Assembly (NCBI GenBank): GCA_009809945.1
Contig: WTPW01000712.1
Coordinates: forward strand, 179,438 to 243,437
From: Gigaspora margarita
Lineage: Eukaryota > Glomeromycota > Glomeromycetes > Diversisporales > Gigasporaceae
Reading direction: 5' to 3'
DNA: 64,000 nucleotides
Program-made: the position numbers and the translations under genes
Shown here: piece by piece, positions 36,444-48,139 of the stretch
How positions within the stretch are numbered: the stretch's first letter is position 1
Layout of the letters: each line of letters starts with the position of its first letter
Notes under the pieces: generated by a model
Databases searched by the model: none
Seen by the model: the letters and a program-made list of their open reading frames with translations, nothing else
What the model was told of the DNA's origin: nothing

Positions 36444-36858
36444 ATAATTGAATGAATAAATTGTTGCTGTTATTAAAAACTGATAATCAGATTTACAAAG
36501 CAACTGTTTTCCTAGTGGTTAAACAAATCTAATATTTATTACTATTTGTAGAATATACAATAAAGAAATCAGAGATCTGCTCTGCACGCTGATTGATCTT
36601 TTATTCATGATTTGATTGGATAAATTAAACCATGTGTGAACAGTTTATACATTATGAGATAATAATTTTAAGTATATGATAATATATCATCGTGTTGACT
36701 AGTCTATTAGAGTTTGTCAGTTTAAAATTTTTGATTAGCCACACCAAAAGCGTGATTTAAAGAAAAATGCGTAAAGATAACGTTGAGTTTCAATATTCTG
36801 TTTTTCACATTTAATTGATCATATTCAAAAACATCCATGAGTAAAGTGTAAAAGGCTT
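36444..36858. other. Spacer, no supported gene
   Basis: This is AT-rich sequence with no long frame or repeat that I can identify. Confidence 0.4.
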
Positions 36859-36866
36859 AACATGAG

Positions 36867-37828
36867 TAGTGCTCCGAATCGGGTCGGGTCAACCCGAAAC
36901 CCGACCCGAAATTTCGGGTCGGGTCGGGTTCGATTTAGAAAATTTTGACCCGAAAGTTTCGGGTCGGGTTCGGGTTGTGAATTAACCCGACCCGACCCGA
37001 ATTTTTTATATACCGGTAGTCTTTTTTTTNNNNNNNNNNNNNNNNNNNNNNNNNNNNNNNNNNNNNNNNNNNNNNNNNNNNNNNNNNNNNNNNNNNNNNN
37101 NNNNNNNNNNNNNNNNNNNNNNNNNNNNNNNNNNNNNNNNNNNNNNNNNNNNNNNNNNNNNNNNNNNNNNNNNNNNNNNNNNNNNNNNNNNNNNNNNNNN
37201 NNNNNNNNNNNNNNNNNNNNNNNNNNNNNNNNNNNNNNNNNNNNNNNNNNNNNNNNNNNNNNNNNNNNNNNNNNNNNNNNNNNNNNNNNNNNNNNNNNNN
37301 NNNNNNNNNNNNNNNNNNNNNNNNNNNNNNNNNNNNNNNNNNNNNNNNNNNNNNNNNNNNNNNNNNNNNNNNNNNNNNNNNNNNNNNNNNNNNNNNNNNN
37401 NNNNNNNNNNNNNNNNNNNNNNNNNNNNNNNNNNNNNNNNNNNNNNNNNNNNNNNNNNNNNNNNNNNNNNNNNNNNNNNNNNNNNNNNNNNNNNNNNNNN
37501 NNNNNNNNNNNNNNNNNNNNNNNNNNNNNNNNNNNNNNNNNNNNNNNNNNNNNNNNNNNNNNNNNNNNNNNNTATTCACATCTAAGGTCACGCATTTTTT
37601 TGTCACGCAATTTTTTTTTATTTTTATTATTCACATCTAAGGCCAAAATTTTATTTTTTTAAAAACTTTAGCATGTTTGGCATTAAAAATTCGGGCGGGT
37701 TCGAGTCGGGTCGGGTCGGGTCGGGTTGAAATGCTAACCCGAAAGTTTTCAACCCGACCCGGCCCGAAATTTCGGGTCGGGTTCGGGTTGCCTATAACCC
37801 GACCCGAACTGACCCGTTCGGAGCACTA
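36867..37828. mobile_element. hAT-type element, TSD AACATGAG, containing a sequence gap
   Basis: Terminal repeats TAGTGCTCCGAA and TTCGGAGCACTA are flanked by perfect 8-bp duplications AACATGAG (36859-36866 and 37829-37836). Both subterminal regions are arrays of CGGGTCGGGT and its inverse. Bases 37030-37572 are unknown, so any coding content and the true length are hidden. The 273- and 223-codon frames reported across the gap are artefacts of N. Two short pieces (37573-37600 and 37627-37650) carry the 'CACATCTAAGG' word of the 9290 MITE family, so a nested copy may lie in the gap. Confidence 0.85.
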
Positions 37829-37831
37829 AAC

Positions 37832-38071
37832 ATGAGTGCCGCCAAGAAACATCTGTTATCGACAAAAATCTCAACCTATATTGTAGACCCAGAAATAATA
37901 CATAGTGGGTCTACTACCATGGGGTCTTTTATATGGCCATTTATGGTACTTAGCACAAGAAAACCCGATGAAAGGGTTTCTCTTGACTGCACTCATATAA
38001 TAATAATTAAATGGATGAGTCTATTTGTAACAGCCTGTTACACGCTTATTTGTAACAGCCTTTATTTCTAA
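37832..38071 (+). CDS. Small unassigned open frame
   Basis: The 79-codon frame begins at an ATG inside the right target duplication and ends inside the neighbouring MITE, so at most its middle (37840-38015) is older sequence. It reads MSAAKKHLLSTKI and has no domain I know. More likely it is a fragment of something that continued left of the hAT insertion than a functional gene. Confidence 0.15.
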   Translation: MSAAKKHLLSTKISTYIVDPEIIHSGSTTMGSFIWPFMVLSTRKPDERVSLDCTHIIIIKWMSLFVTACYTLICNSLYF

Positions 38072-38241
38072 CTCAAAATTTTACTAAGACAACACCTATT
38101 GCACTTCTAACAAAAAATGATCCTCTCGCAATTCTGTATTAATCTTGACCCTAACCCTAACCCTAACCCTAACCCTACTTTGACATTAATGTGGCCTTAT
38201 GGGCTGTTACAAATAAGCGTGTAACAGGCTGTTACAAATAA
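38021..38241. mobile_element. MITE with 40-bp TIRs and telomere-like core
   Basis: Left repeat 38021-38060 and right repeat 38201-38241 are nearly perfect inverses; each itself contains ATTTGTAACAGCC twice around TGTTACACGC. The centre holds (CCCTAA)4 plus a partial unit (38149-38178). No coding capacity is present. Confidence 0.8.
38149..38178 (-). repeat. Interstitial telomere-type repeat (TTAGGG)n
   Basis: Four perfect CCCTAA units and CCCTAC lie inside a MITE. TTAGGG is the common fungal telomere unit. Confidence 0.85.
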
Positions 38242-38399
38242 GTTTTTCCTAATTAAATAATCTGGGCCAAATTTCATTGATAAAAAATGGATTGGAAACT
38301 GTCAGATCAAATGATTGGAAGGTGCATAATATGCTGGTGTGTTCGATATACTAAATTTATGCATAGTCGTATAATCAATTTTTTTTGAGCCTGGAAATT

Positions 38400-38700
38400 T
38401 CCGAAATTCAAATAGAAAAATACGTGAGCTTCAAATTCCTTTGAACCAGTGCGTGTATGCAGATAAAAGTATAATTTTTGGATTCCTCTTTATATACTCT
38501 ACCACGATACGGAGCTAATTTTTAATTTTACATGATTTAAAACGAAATTAGCTACAAAAAACACAGTTGGTGTTAATAAAAATGAAGAAGTGGCTCTGTA
38601 TCATTATAAAGCATGCTAAGAGGAATCCAAAAATCATATTTTTATCTGTATAGTCGTGCTTGTTCAAAAATAATAGAAATCCGAAGTTCTTATGAACATC
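38400..38700. mobile_element. Inverted-repeat MITE
   Basis: 'cagataaaagtataattttt' + 'ggattcctct' (38459-38490) is inverted at about 38628-38662. Matching extends inward to GATACGGAGC / GATACAGAGCC and weakly outward past 38410 and 38690. There is no coding sequence, and target duplications are not resolved. Confidence 0.6.
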
Positions 38701-38805
38701 AACTATGTTTCATGACATGTAAACTCGCTATAAACTCGATACGCAAATCACGGATCTGCATTCAATTAGTCATATAAAAATGCGATCTATGTAAAACTAG
38801 ATAGC

Positions 38806-38850
38806 TGCGCGACGTTGTCGCGCGAAACCAGGAACGGAAGAACATGATAG
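38806..38850 (+). repeat. CpG hairpin of a dispersed repeat
   Basis: GCGCGAC-GTT-GTCGCGC followed by GAAACCAGGAACGG. Related sites occur at 25967-26000 and 49424-49460, with homology continuing to 'gatagtggtta'. Confidence 0.6.
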
Positions 38851-39394
38851 TGGTTAGAGTTGTATATTTTCTATTACAGGATTATAAAATGATGGTCGTT
38901 CATGCAAGTGTAATCTTTATGAGATACGATTGACTAACTTTGCATAAATGTGCATGAACTATAACTTGCCATCTTGCNTATTGATTTTTATATNNACTTT
39001 TAGCAAACATTTGTGTTATATGAATGNGNGAACATATACATTGATTAATTTTTATTCAAATATAAATATAAAGAACATTGCAAGTCATTTAATTCAAATC
39101 GATATAAGTCAATAGGTCGAAAAGATGATAAGCAGGGGGCAAGGTAACACCATGAAACAAACGACAGCTGAGTCCGTATAATATAACCAAGGTTATTATG
39201 AGATAATGATCTTCCTTATGCAGTAACTACTAACCTAATAAAGGTCGCATGAAAACAAAGACGTCTCAGTTGTAGACTAAACTTACATAATAAGCAGATC
39301 TTATATAACTAGGGTTAGTGATAGGTTAGTTACTAATTTAGATATCAATAACGTACCACTTGCATGGGTCACAACCACGGGTTTCACCCTGTCA
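38851..39394. other. Spacer, no gene seen
   Basis: The sequence is mixed and AT-rich, with a few ambiguous bases near 38978-39028. The 63-codon minus frame at 39301-39492 covers a repeat and is not supported. Confidence 0.4.
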
Positions 39395-39465
39395 TATAAT
39401 AATAATAATAACGATATAATAAAGATATAATAATGATATAATAACGATATAATAATAGCTAGAAC
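39395..39465. repeat. 'ataataacgat' minisatellite
   Basis: Short units of 'gatataataa' with a variable preceding base repeat about five times. Confidence 0.6.
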
Positions 39466-39959
39466 AATGATACATGATAACAATAACAGCAATTGTAATA
39501 AAGAAGGGCGAATAAAAATAACAGAGTTTGAAACTTTGAATTCTGCTATTTTTATAATTGCATTTTCATGATCATATATAATGATTATAACTACTAAATA
39601 TTAATATCGCACGTTTATACAGATGGAAAAATCACTGGCCAGCACCAAGCTACACAAAACTTAACTGCTTACACGATTCTCAGCACAAAATTAATTGCTA
39701 TTTCCAGACGCATATCTCGTATCAGTTAAATAGCGCTAATTTATAAGTAATGTAAAATGCATTCATTAAATGAAAAAATCATTTCTGGTATACCAGACTG
39801 GAATCCTTTTTGTGCTAATTTTCTCTGTCCAGTTTTTGAAAGTATGAGTAAATCCTATACTACTAAAACAATTACCATTTTCTAACTTGTGATTAGAAAT
39901 TCGATCAAATAACAGCTAACTCAACCGCATATAAAATACAAAAAATTCCAATGCAACTA

Positions 39960-40400
39960 CTTAAATAATGTGGTCATCAAAATAGCAATTTCTGTAACAG
40001 AATTTGTTACAGTAACTCATGGTAGTAATCATAATAATACTTATAATATGATAATTTCAATACAACTAACTCAATCTTAAGCATACTATAGTTACCAAAA
40101 TGGAAAGTAGGCTTTGCAATGGAGTTCTATACTGTAACTTATGATAAAAGCCATAATAACTTTAATACAAACCAACTCAAACTTAACTATATAGAAATGA
40201 AGGCAAATCTAATGCAAACTAAATCAAATTTGACCACATTGTGGTTGCCAGAATAGTAAGTGTTGTTACAGAATTTTTAATATAACTCATAGTAGAAATT
40301 ACGAAAATTCTAATGCATACTTACATGACCTTAATCATATACCACAGTCATCAGAATAGCAAACAAGAAAGTTTTACCATAACTTGTGATATTGTATATC
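39960..40400. repeat. Degenerate ~115-bp tandem repeat, about four units
   Basis: Units carry 'caaaatagcaa..tgtaacagaatt..taactcatggtag' at about 39975, 40095, 40245 and 40335. A related block lies at 9665-9800, next to the Helitron-like end. Confidence 0.55.
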
Positions 40401-41094
40401 ACTTTATTGCTCTTTTACTTTAGTTGGATTTGATATCAATTTTAAATTTAATAGGCATGTATTGTATAAAAAAACACATGTTATTTAATACACACCAGAA
40501 AAAGGAACTTCTTTTCAAATTATATGAAGTAAAAACTTATAGAATAATATAAATGTTCTTTTTGTATTATATTTTATATTATATAGTATATACAAGTAAT
40601 TTAATATAAATATAAAAAAAATAACTCTAAAATATTATATTTAAGGGTAGAGTCCAATGTAGTTCATTCTTATAATATTGATGTATGATAAAAGTTACAC
40701 ATAGGCTACAAAAATATGCTACTATTAAAACTTTTTAAAATTATTATCAAAATTTTTATATAGCACATATTAAACCTTCTATTTATAGTAGTAAAAATTA
40801 AACTGTCTGTGGCATAAAGAAAGTAATTACCTATTTGATAAATTCTCTGTAGTGATACAAAAAACATCAGTCCATAATGTTCCATAAGTTTCTAGAATAA
40901 ACATTTGATATCCAAATTTAGAAATCTGAATACAAAGACAAGTATGCTACACTATAACACTTCTGATCATTTTTGAATCTAAGTTTATAGCCAAATTATT
41001 AACTCCAAGTTTGTGTGATTTATTGCATCTGTTTAGCCATGTTCATTTGTATTATAAATTATAATCTGTTTTGCAATTACGAAATATTTGGTTA
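40401..41094. other. AT-rich spacer, no gene seen
   Basis: No frame of interest and no repeat structure are apparent. Confidence 0.45.
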
Positions 41095-41096
41095 TA

Positions 41097-41272
41097 GTCA
41101 GAACTCTATAAATGCACTGCTGTTGGTACTATAAAAAAATTTTTGAAATAGTGCACTTAGAGTGAGTATGCATTTAGGACAGAAATTATTTATAGCTCTT
41201 ATGAGTTCAGACCAGATCATACCATGCATTTAGAAAGTTTTTAGTCTTTGTATTTATGGAGTTCTGACTGCT
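41097..41272. mobile_element. Tigger-derived MITE
   Basis: The left end GTCAGAACTCTATAAATGC and right end TATTTATGGAGTTCTGAC are inverted. The inner word 'gtgcacttagagtgagtatgca' (41152 on) is the reverse complement of the subterminal sequence of the Tigger element at 2235-2265. It is a short non-autonomous relative. Confidence 0.55.
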
Positions 41273-41689
41273 TGTGAATATTTGTTCTATTAGCTATTAT
41301 AATATCTGGGTAAGTGCAAAAAGTAATTTATTATGCTAATATTTGATCATTCAAAAGCAGAAAAAAACTTTATTATATAGAATAATGCTGATTGCAGCAC
41401 AATTGGAGCATAGTGATATGTTTTATAATGAAAGGATCGAATTGAAAAATAGGCATAAGGCATTATTATTATCAAAGTCTGCTAAGATAAGAAATACCAT
41501 TGGAAAGCATTAAATTTGTGCAAAATAACCTTGACTTTATTATGTAATAGGATAGATTCTTGAAATAGGCTTATAATAAAAATTTTCATCAAATCATAAT
41601 TCTATATATGTTAGAATTTGAAATAAATTGGGATGCAACTATCAAAACATGTTATCAGAATATTATCACTTTTTTGTTAATACTGACAA

Positions 41690-41870
41690 AAGAAAATGAG
41701 ACTTCAGGTTTTCTAGTTCATTTATTATTTACCAGGTTCAACCCTTTATAAATCTAATTGTAATATTTATTATATGTAGTTGCATACCACAATACCAATT
41801 AGATTTCTCATGGGCTGAACCTAGTAAATAATAAATTATAAATTTGAAAGCCCAAAGTCTATATTTTTTA
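41690..41870. repeat. Palindromic MITE-like stem-loop
   Basis: 'tttattatttaccaggttca' (41721 on) pairs with the inverse of 'gaacctagtaaataataaat' (41816 on), and the match reaches 'agactt' on both outer sides. The loop is about 40 nt. Confidence 0.55.
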
Positions 41871-42001
41871 ATACTGGTACACAAGTTAAAATAAAAATTA
41901 ATAAATCAATAAGTATTGTTTTAAAACAAAATCAATTTTTACAGTTTATCTTCAGGATTTTTTAACATAGTTATAGTAATAATTATTATAATATAATAAT
42001 A

Positions 42002-42267
42002 AGGAAAGTTATATTTATAACACTATGTTATATAATACCTTTTGCAATATCTTAAAAATGTACTAAGTAAATGGGTATAGGTACTCTAAGTAAAAATGAT
42101 CAGCACCCCTAAAAACCTTATGGGAATTGAAATCGGAAACTTCTATACCTTGTATCTAATATATATTGTATAATAAAAATTTTCTACTTATCTTAAAACT
42201 GGACCCTAACACTAAGTAAGACATATAGGGTGTTATATAACACGGGTGTTATGAATATAATATTCCT
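42002..42267. mobile_element. MITE with AGGAA..TTCCT ends
   Basis: 'aggaaagttatatttataac' and the inverse of 'gttatgaatataatattcct' bracket a 266-bp element in an (AAT)-rich target. Its middle ('ctctaagtaaaaatgatca', 'accctaacac') has a relative at 54015-54080. Confidence 0.6.
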
Positions 42268-42318
42268 AATAATAATTATAATAATAATTATAATGTAATA
42301 TAATTATAATGTAATAAT

Positions 42319-42947
42319 ATTCCTCCGGGTCGATAGCATAGCGGTTATGCTCTGAGGATGCAAATCGGAAGGTTGCCAGTTCGATTTCTGGTAGCGGCGA
42401 AATCGTAATTCTATGTTGCGGGTCCTACCATATCAGAAGATGTCAGCATAGATCAGAGAGTCTGAATAGGCAATTCCTGTAGCGGGTTGCAGGTATTGCA
42501 GCTGGTGTGGAACCTTTGGGCGGACTACTTAAAATAGGCACCAAAAGTGCATGTATGGCCAGTTGTACCCTCGTCTACGTATGGTCATACCATCAAATAA
42601 CAGATATTGTAGAGCGACGCTGCAAGTAGTCGGGATCAAAACCCTGAGATCATCCTTGAGTCAGAACACCGATTTGAATAACTGAAGTCACGAGACGTAT
42701 TGAGAGGCCAAAGTCTAAAAGGATACTTCAAGAACTCGTGGCGGCGTGTTCAGACTGTGATCCAAACCAATAGGCTTACAACTGTGAGAATCGGAGGGGC
42801 TTGCTGGGAGGAATAAGGCTCAGTGCAACAACCCTGCCTGGGCATTAATGGAATGCCGAGCAGTAGCCTACGTAATAGTTAGAACATTATTTGTACTTGT
42901 ACTTAAATATCTAATATAGTAGCGCATGGTTGTAAAGTTAAAAAAAA
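42319..42947 (+). mobile_element. SINE-like retroposon with tRNA-like head
   Basis: A perfect 17-bp target duplication AATTATAATGTAATAAT flanks it (42302-42318 and 42948-42964), and the right end is poly(A). The head (42325-42400) has an A-box-like TAGCATAGCGG, a D-arm GCATA..TATGC, an anticodon-arm-like hairpin, and a T-arm CCAG-TTCGATT-TCTGG (B box). The ~540-bp body is GC-richer than anything near it and has no open frame. This is what a Pol III-transcribed, LINE-mobilised SINE should look like, though it is longer than most. Confidence 0.75.
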
Positions 42948-42964
42948 AATTATAATGTAATAAT

Positions 42965-43025
42965 AATTATAATATAATAATAATTATAATGTAATAATAA
43001 TTATAATGTAATAATAATTATAATT
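42965..43025. repeat. (TAATAATTA)n tract
   Basis: AT-only units of 'ataatgtaataataatt' form the target of the SINE. Confidence 0.6.
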
Positions 43026-43289
43026 GTGTAAAATATAATTATTACTATTATTACTATAAATAATCTTATAATAAGCTATATTTTTTAAATAAATTACTAA
43101 TGTTAGCCATATGATTATAAATAAAAATAATTTAGTAGATTTATTTGATGCTTACATAAAATATCTTGAGAATTATGTTATTGAATAAATTGAATATTTT
43201 TTAGATTTGGGTAATTTAATTAATAAAACATAAACATCTGCTACCATTCAAAAGTCTATTAAAAGGTTGATCAGTAATTATAGAATACA

Positions 43290-43604
43290 AGGCTACATAA
43301 AGTTGGTTTTTGTTTTGCATTACCTGCTGACTGATTTTCAAAAAAATTTTAAGTCTTAATTGTGCAATTATTTAACTTTTGCTATTTGTTTTTTTAGAGA
43401 CATTTTCAGGACAGATAAAAGAATCTGACCACCAACCCAAACTTCTGATTCTGTTATGCAAAGCAAAAAACAAACTTTGCATGCTCTAGATATAATGTGA
43501 GTTTATTAATTTACAGCAGAATAATAATAATAATAAATGAACTACAGATCGAAATTTTGAAAACCATGTAATGCAAAATGAAAAAATAACTTTGCATAGT
43601 CTAA
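43290..43604. mobile_element. MITE of the 'AAAGTTAATTTT' family
   Basis: The left end 'aaagttggtttttgttttgc' and the right end 'aaaataactttgcatagtc' are inverted. An internal 'aaacaaactttgcatgctc' repeats the terminal word. It is related to 9290-9645 and 50545-50920. Confidence 0.55.
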
Positions 43605-44569
43605 TAATTTCTGCCTCTATATCATAGAAGAGCAATATTCATTAAGATGTTTGAAAAAAAATATTTTTTATCTATCTTGTTTACTATGAAATATGTACCA
43701 ATAGTGCTAAACTGAATTTCTAATTTCTAAATATTAACTAAAAGTTAAAAAAATTCTTTGAATAAACATTTAGATTTAAAAACAGTTAAGTCCACAATGC
43801 CAATTATATGAAATTGATACTATCAAGCATGTGATATGACCAATTTGATCTATACTTTAGAATTTTGCATCCCAGCTGATTTTTATAATAATCAAATGCT
43901 TTAGAAGTTACAACAAATCAGCATAATATAGATGACCAGATCAGTATAATACAGACCAATTTTTAAACTATACCATACGAATTAGCAGTAACTCCTAACT
44001 CTAATATATTAATATCGGATCAATGTCTCTAATATTTCCCATGAACATTTCTGATGATATTTTTATGATAATGTAATACCATGAAGATATCAAAAATTTT
44101 TATACAGTATAACATCATTATTAAAATTTTTAATCAGAAACTTTATGGGCATAGGAACTGTGAAATATATCAGATATTATACATGTGCCATGAACATCAT
44201 GTGTTACCATAGCTTCGCTGTGCTAACTTATGATATTCACAACAGCCTGTGTAATATCTATTACATATAGCATAAATTTTAAAAAACAGGTTTGTGCTGT
44301 ACTGATCTGATCATCTATACCATACTGACTAGTGTAACTTGTCTTCGATCATAAATTGATAGTAATAACCAAGATCAGCAGATATTAAATGAATATAGAT
44401 GATTCTTCTTTGATAAAATAGTTTATATAAAAAAAATCAAATTAAAAATTAGAAAAAATAATAAGTTTGAATCAATTTTTTACTTTTAGGACTATTTATT
44501 CCAACATCATACATAGGAACTATATAAAATTTCTGCAAGGACGTGATGATATGCACTAGAAATCTATTG

Positions 44570-44830
44570 GCCAAAAAAAAATTGTGATGCGTTATTGCAT
44601 TTTTCAATTAAAAAGTTAACTTTCAATATTAGGATAAGGGTAAGTGTTTGAACGACATTAGCAAGAGTCTTATATATAGCAAAATTTTGCAAGAAATTAT
44701 TTTGTTAAAACACAGAAGGTGGTTGTATAAGCCAAATTTTGCACTATAGATGATTTTTGAAAAAGCCAGCTATTTTGTTTCATTGTCACATTACACATAA
44801 TAATTGGTTAAAAATCATGGTCTGCGGAAT
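44570..44830. repeat. Divergent relative of the 1535-1872 MITE
   Basis: 'tatagcaaaattttgcaaga', 'gatttttgaaaaagcc' and 'cattgtcacattacac' occur in the same order and spacing as in the first MITE. The terminal GTCACC repeats are not preserved. Confidence 0.45.
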
Positions 44831-45099
44831 TGTTATGCAGTTCCTATGCATAATAACTAAAAACTTATTATGGATTATGTCTAACATTTAATAAATTACT
44901 AGTATCACCTGGTGTAAAACTTGTCTATATCATAAATTTAATGTATTTTAAATAAGAATATAATTTTAATATTTTGTTTGTTTATTATATTTATTTAATA
45001 GGTTGATACTGTATAAACAATTACAAAGTATATAATATTTATTATTATACTATATAGGTGAATACATATTCGTACAGTATGCACCTATTTTATTTTTCT

Positions 45100-45750
45100 T
45101 GCGAAGTGATGAAAATCACATGATCAAAAAGGGAAGCAGTTACGCAGTCATACTACTCAGACCGCAGGAAGTCAGGTGGTGCACATTTACCAAAATAGGG
45201 GCAATTCAAGGCTAAAGATCATATACAAAATGCAGCAGCATATCCCACCAAGTGCAAGGGGTGCAAACATTATGCAACTGAAGCAACACAAGTAGGTATT
45301 AATGACCCTGACTATGGGTGCAAGCGCCTGTGGCATCAAACCTGTGACGAGCAGAATTTTTCTTATCCCACCCACCCAATCTAATAGAAAACTGTCATGA
45401 CTTCCCTTATAGCACACATGATAACTGCGTGATTCTACCATTTCTCCTCCTGCACATGATCATTTCTATCAGAGTTACTGCTCACAGCCAGCCTGCTGCA
45501 GCAGGTGGGAAACCACCAACTAGCAGACCCTATAACAACCTCCAGCATAGCATTTGTTGCAATTTTTGGGATATCTTTTCTGTTCTAGCCAAACCTGGCC
45601 AACAAGCACTATCACACACTAAACTATTGTTTAATAACTTCAACAATAATCATCTCTTGCCTAAGATAACCACTGGCTTAGCCCGAAAAATGCCAATCAT
45701 ATGTAATGCAATACTTTTCAATTACATACTTTACATAGTATGAAATACAA
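45100..45750. other. Unassigned repeat-like segment with higher GC
   Basis: The part 45470-45600 (CACAGCCAGCCTGCTGCAGC and following) has a diverged copy at 47828-47945 (CACAGCCAGCTTGCTTAGAT). The two opposing frames here (minus 45187-45441, plus 45429-45743) have no known features. Probably transposon-derived; class unknown. Confidence 0.4.
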
Positions 45751-47510
45751 TAAGAAAAGCACAAGCTGAACGCTATGTAATAAAAGGATTATTCTATACT
45801 ATTGATCCAAGTCATCTTCAATTCTGAATTGAAATATGTTCTTTCTCAATTTTCACAGATCATGAGACATAGAATAATTACTTATTAATAATTATATTTA
45901 TATTTGCAATAATCTTTTTCATTGATATTTATAAAGATAATTCTTTTATTGCTTCATCTTTTTTTTATTACTTTATTGAGCAAGGATATGTGATCTTAAG
46001 TGTAACTCTAAATTCAAGCTAAACCTTTAAGGTTCTTTATATTGGCATAAAAAAAAACTGCTCAGGAATAACTTGGGGATGCAAGTTTATTATCAAAAAT
46101 TTTATGAAATAATCTGTGCTACTACCAGGCTGAGCATAACGATTATAAAAAGACCTGAAAAAGACAAATTTGGTTTTTTTTAAAAAAATTTTTAGTAATT
46201 ATCTCTTATTAGATTCGGGTTAGACAAGACACACAACCAGATTCCTGCTGTTGCCAAAAAACAATGCGAATGTGTTCTATAGGGAATGCAAAAATTATTA
46301 ATTATATTTTTATAATATATATAAATATTCGAATGTATTCTTTTAATATATGAAAAGTTAGTATTTAATATTTAGTAATTTATTTTTATTCATGTATATT
46401 TATTTATTTATTTATTTTTATAATTTTTTTACTTTATTATTATTATTACTATTTTTGCTTTTTTTTTTTATTAATTGATAAGGATAGTGGTTCTAAAATA
46501 ACAAATAACATTTCACAATTCATGAACAGCACATGCCAATTGAGAATCAACATAAATTCAAAAATGATGCAGAACATTATATAACTAAATATTAATAAAA
46601 ATTCAGAAATGATGCGAAAATTATAATAATAAGGGTTTCAGAATTAAAATTTGTAAATCTTATTTTGATAAAACAAGAAGGCATATTTATAATCAAATAA
46701 GAAAAGTACAAATCTTATTTATTTTTTAATTAAAATTCGAATACACTTATTTATATGATCTTTATTATTATAAATTGTTTTATTGTTAATTAATACTGCT
46801 TCTAATATTGTTTTATTATTATTAAATAGTTTGTTGATCTGCATAATAAAAAATTTTTACTTATTCGTCAAATGGTAGTCTCTAAACACTCCTATTTCAT
46901 TTTTTGATTTCAAAATTTTGAAACAACAAATTCGATTTTTTAAACTCTTATTTATTTCTAAAATACATCTAGATCTTTTTGTCTAGCCTCTAATGACATT
47001 TGAAATACGTAAGTTAGAATAATATGTACAAAAGTACTAGTACAAACTTTATGCATAAATCATTTTTTTATATTAACAATATAGAGTTGCTTTATTTGAT
47101 TGATGTATTATAATATAAATATCTTATCCGGATATAAACATTATCCTTTTTTATTTGAATAGAAGCTGGTTATTAAATTTTGTTAAAAGTAACAATTTTT
47201 CGGATAAAGAGTTATCCAGGTACAAGCACTAATTCCAATAAGATAATCACAAGTATGGTATTATAATGATCGTACATTTCAGTAAACAGAAAATACTATG
47301 TTGAATTTTCTGATTGGTCAATAGCATGATGGATGAACGTTTATATTTTAATATAATAGATAAATAGATACAAAAATAGAAAGGATCTTGACTAAATATT
47401 TAATGAATTATACAAAAATAGAAATGAAGTTATCTATACTAAATAAAGCTACAAATGGGTAAACTAATCAGGAAATTCAAATCTTCTAATACCACAATTT
47501 CAAATTGTAG
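45751..47510. other. AT-rich spacer, no gene seen
   Basis: The sequence is long low-complexity AT with T-rich tracts at 46395-46475. No supported gene or paired repeat was found. Confidence 0.45.
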
Positions 47511-47515
47511 CACTA

Positions 47516-47666
47516 GAGTGTCCAGGATTATGACACAAAGTTAGTCATAAATTATGCGAATTATAAGATTTATTAGTCAATAAAAATTCAAAAAGCATGA
47601 CAAGTCAGGTGTATACATGCTGCATAAAAATGCAAATTATGCGCTACAGCATAATCCTGGACACTC
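47516..47666. mobile_element. TA-flanked MITE (Tc1/mariner-like ends)
   Basis: GAGTGTCCAGGATTATG at 47516 and its exact inverse ending at 47666 are each bordered by TA. At 151 bp it is non-coding. The TA duplication fits Tc1/mariner. Confidence 0.75.
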
Positions 47667-48139
47667 TAAAGCAGCCACACAATCATTTTGCCACACTCAA
47701 GCAGTCATAAAAGTGGTCATCACATGTATTTCTGCCCATGAGTGAAAATCAAAGAGTTTTTGCAAGAGTGGTGTAGAAAAATCAAACAAAAATGAGATAA
47801 CAATAATATTGTAGCACAAATCATTCACAGCCAGCTTGCTTAGATAGGCAGGAAATAACCCCACTGGCCAATCCTACAGAGACACTAAATGCAATTACAA
47901 TTGCTTCTGTCATGAGAAAGCTCAACTATTCTGACCAACCCAGTCAGTTGCTCACTTTCTACTATGTATTCTGTTAACAATAAATTCAATAAATATTACT
48001 AGCATAAAAAAACTGCAAAAAAAAAATACACACACTCCAAATGTAGCTAGAAATAATCATTTGAATATTAGAGGCATCTCTTAATGAACTTCGCCTCAAT
48101 CCAAACCCTAATTAACATGTTGATCAATGCGCATATAAG

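Noticed and set aside
36825-37646. 273- and 223-codon minus-strand frames
   Set aside because: They run through the run of N; the readable ends are MITE repeat sequence.
45187-45743. Two mid-size opposing frames as possible genes
   Set aside because: No domain or splice support, and part of the region is repeated at 47.8 kb.
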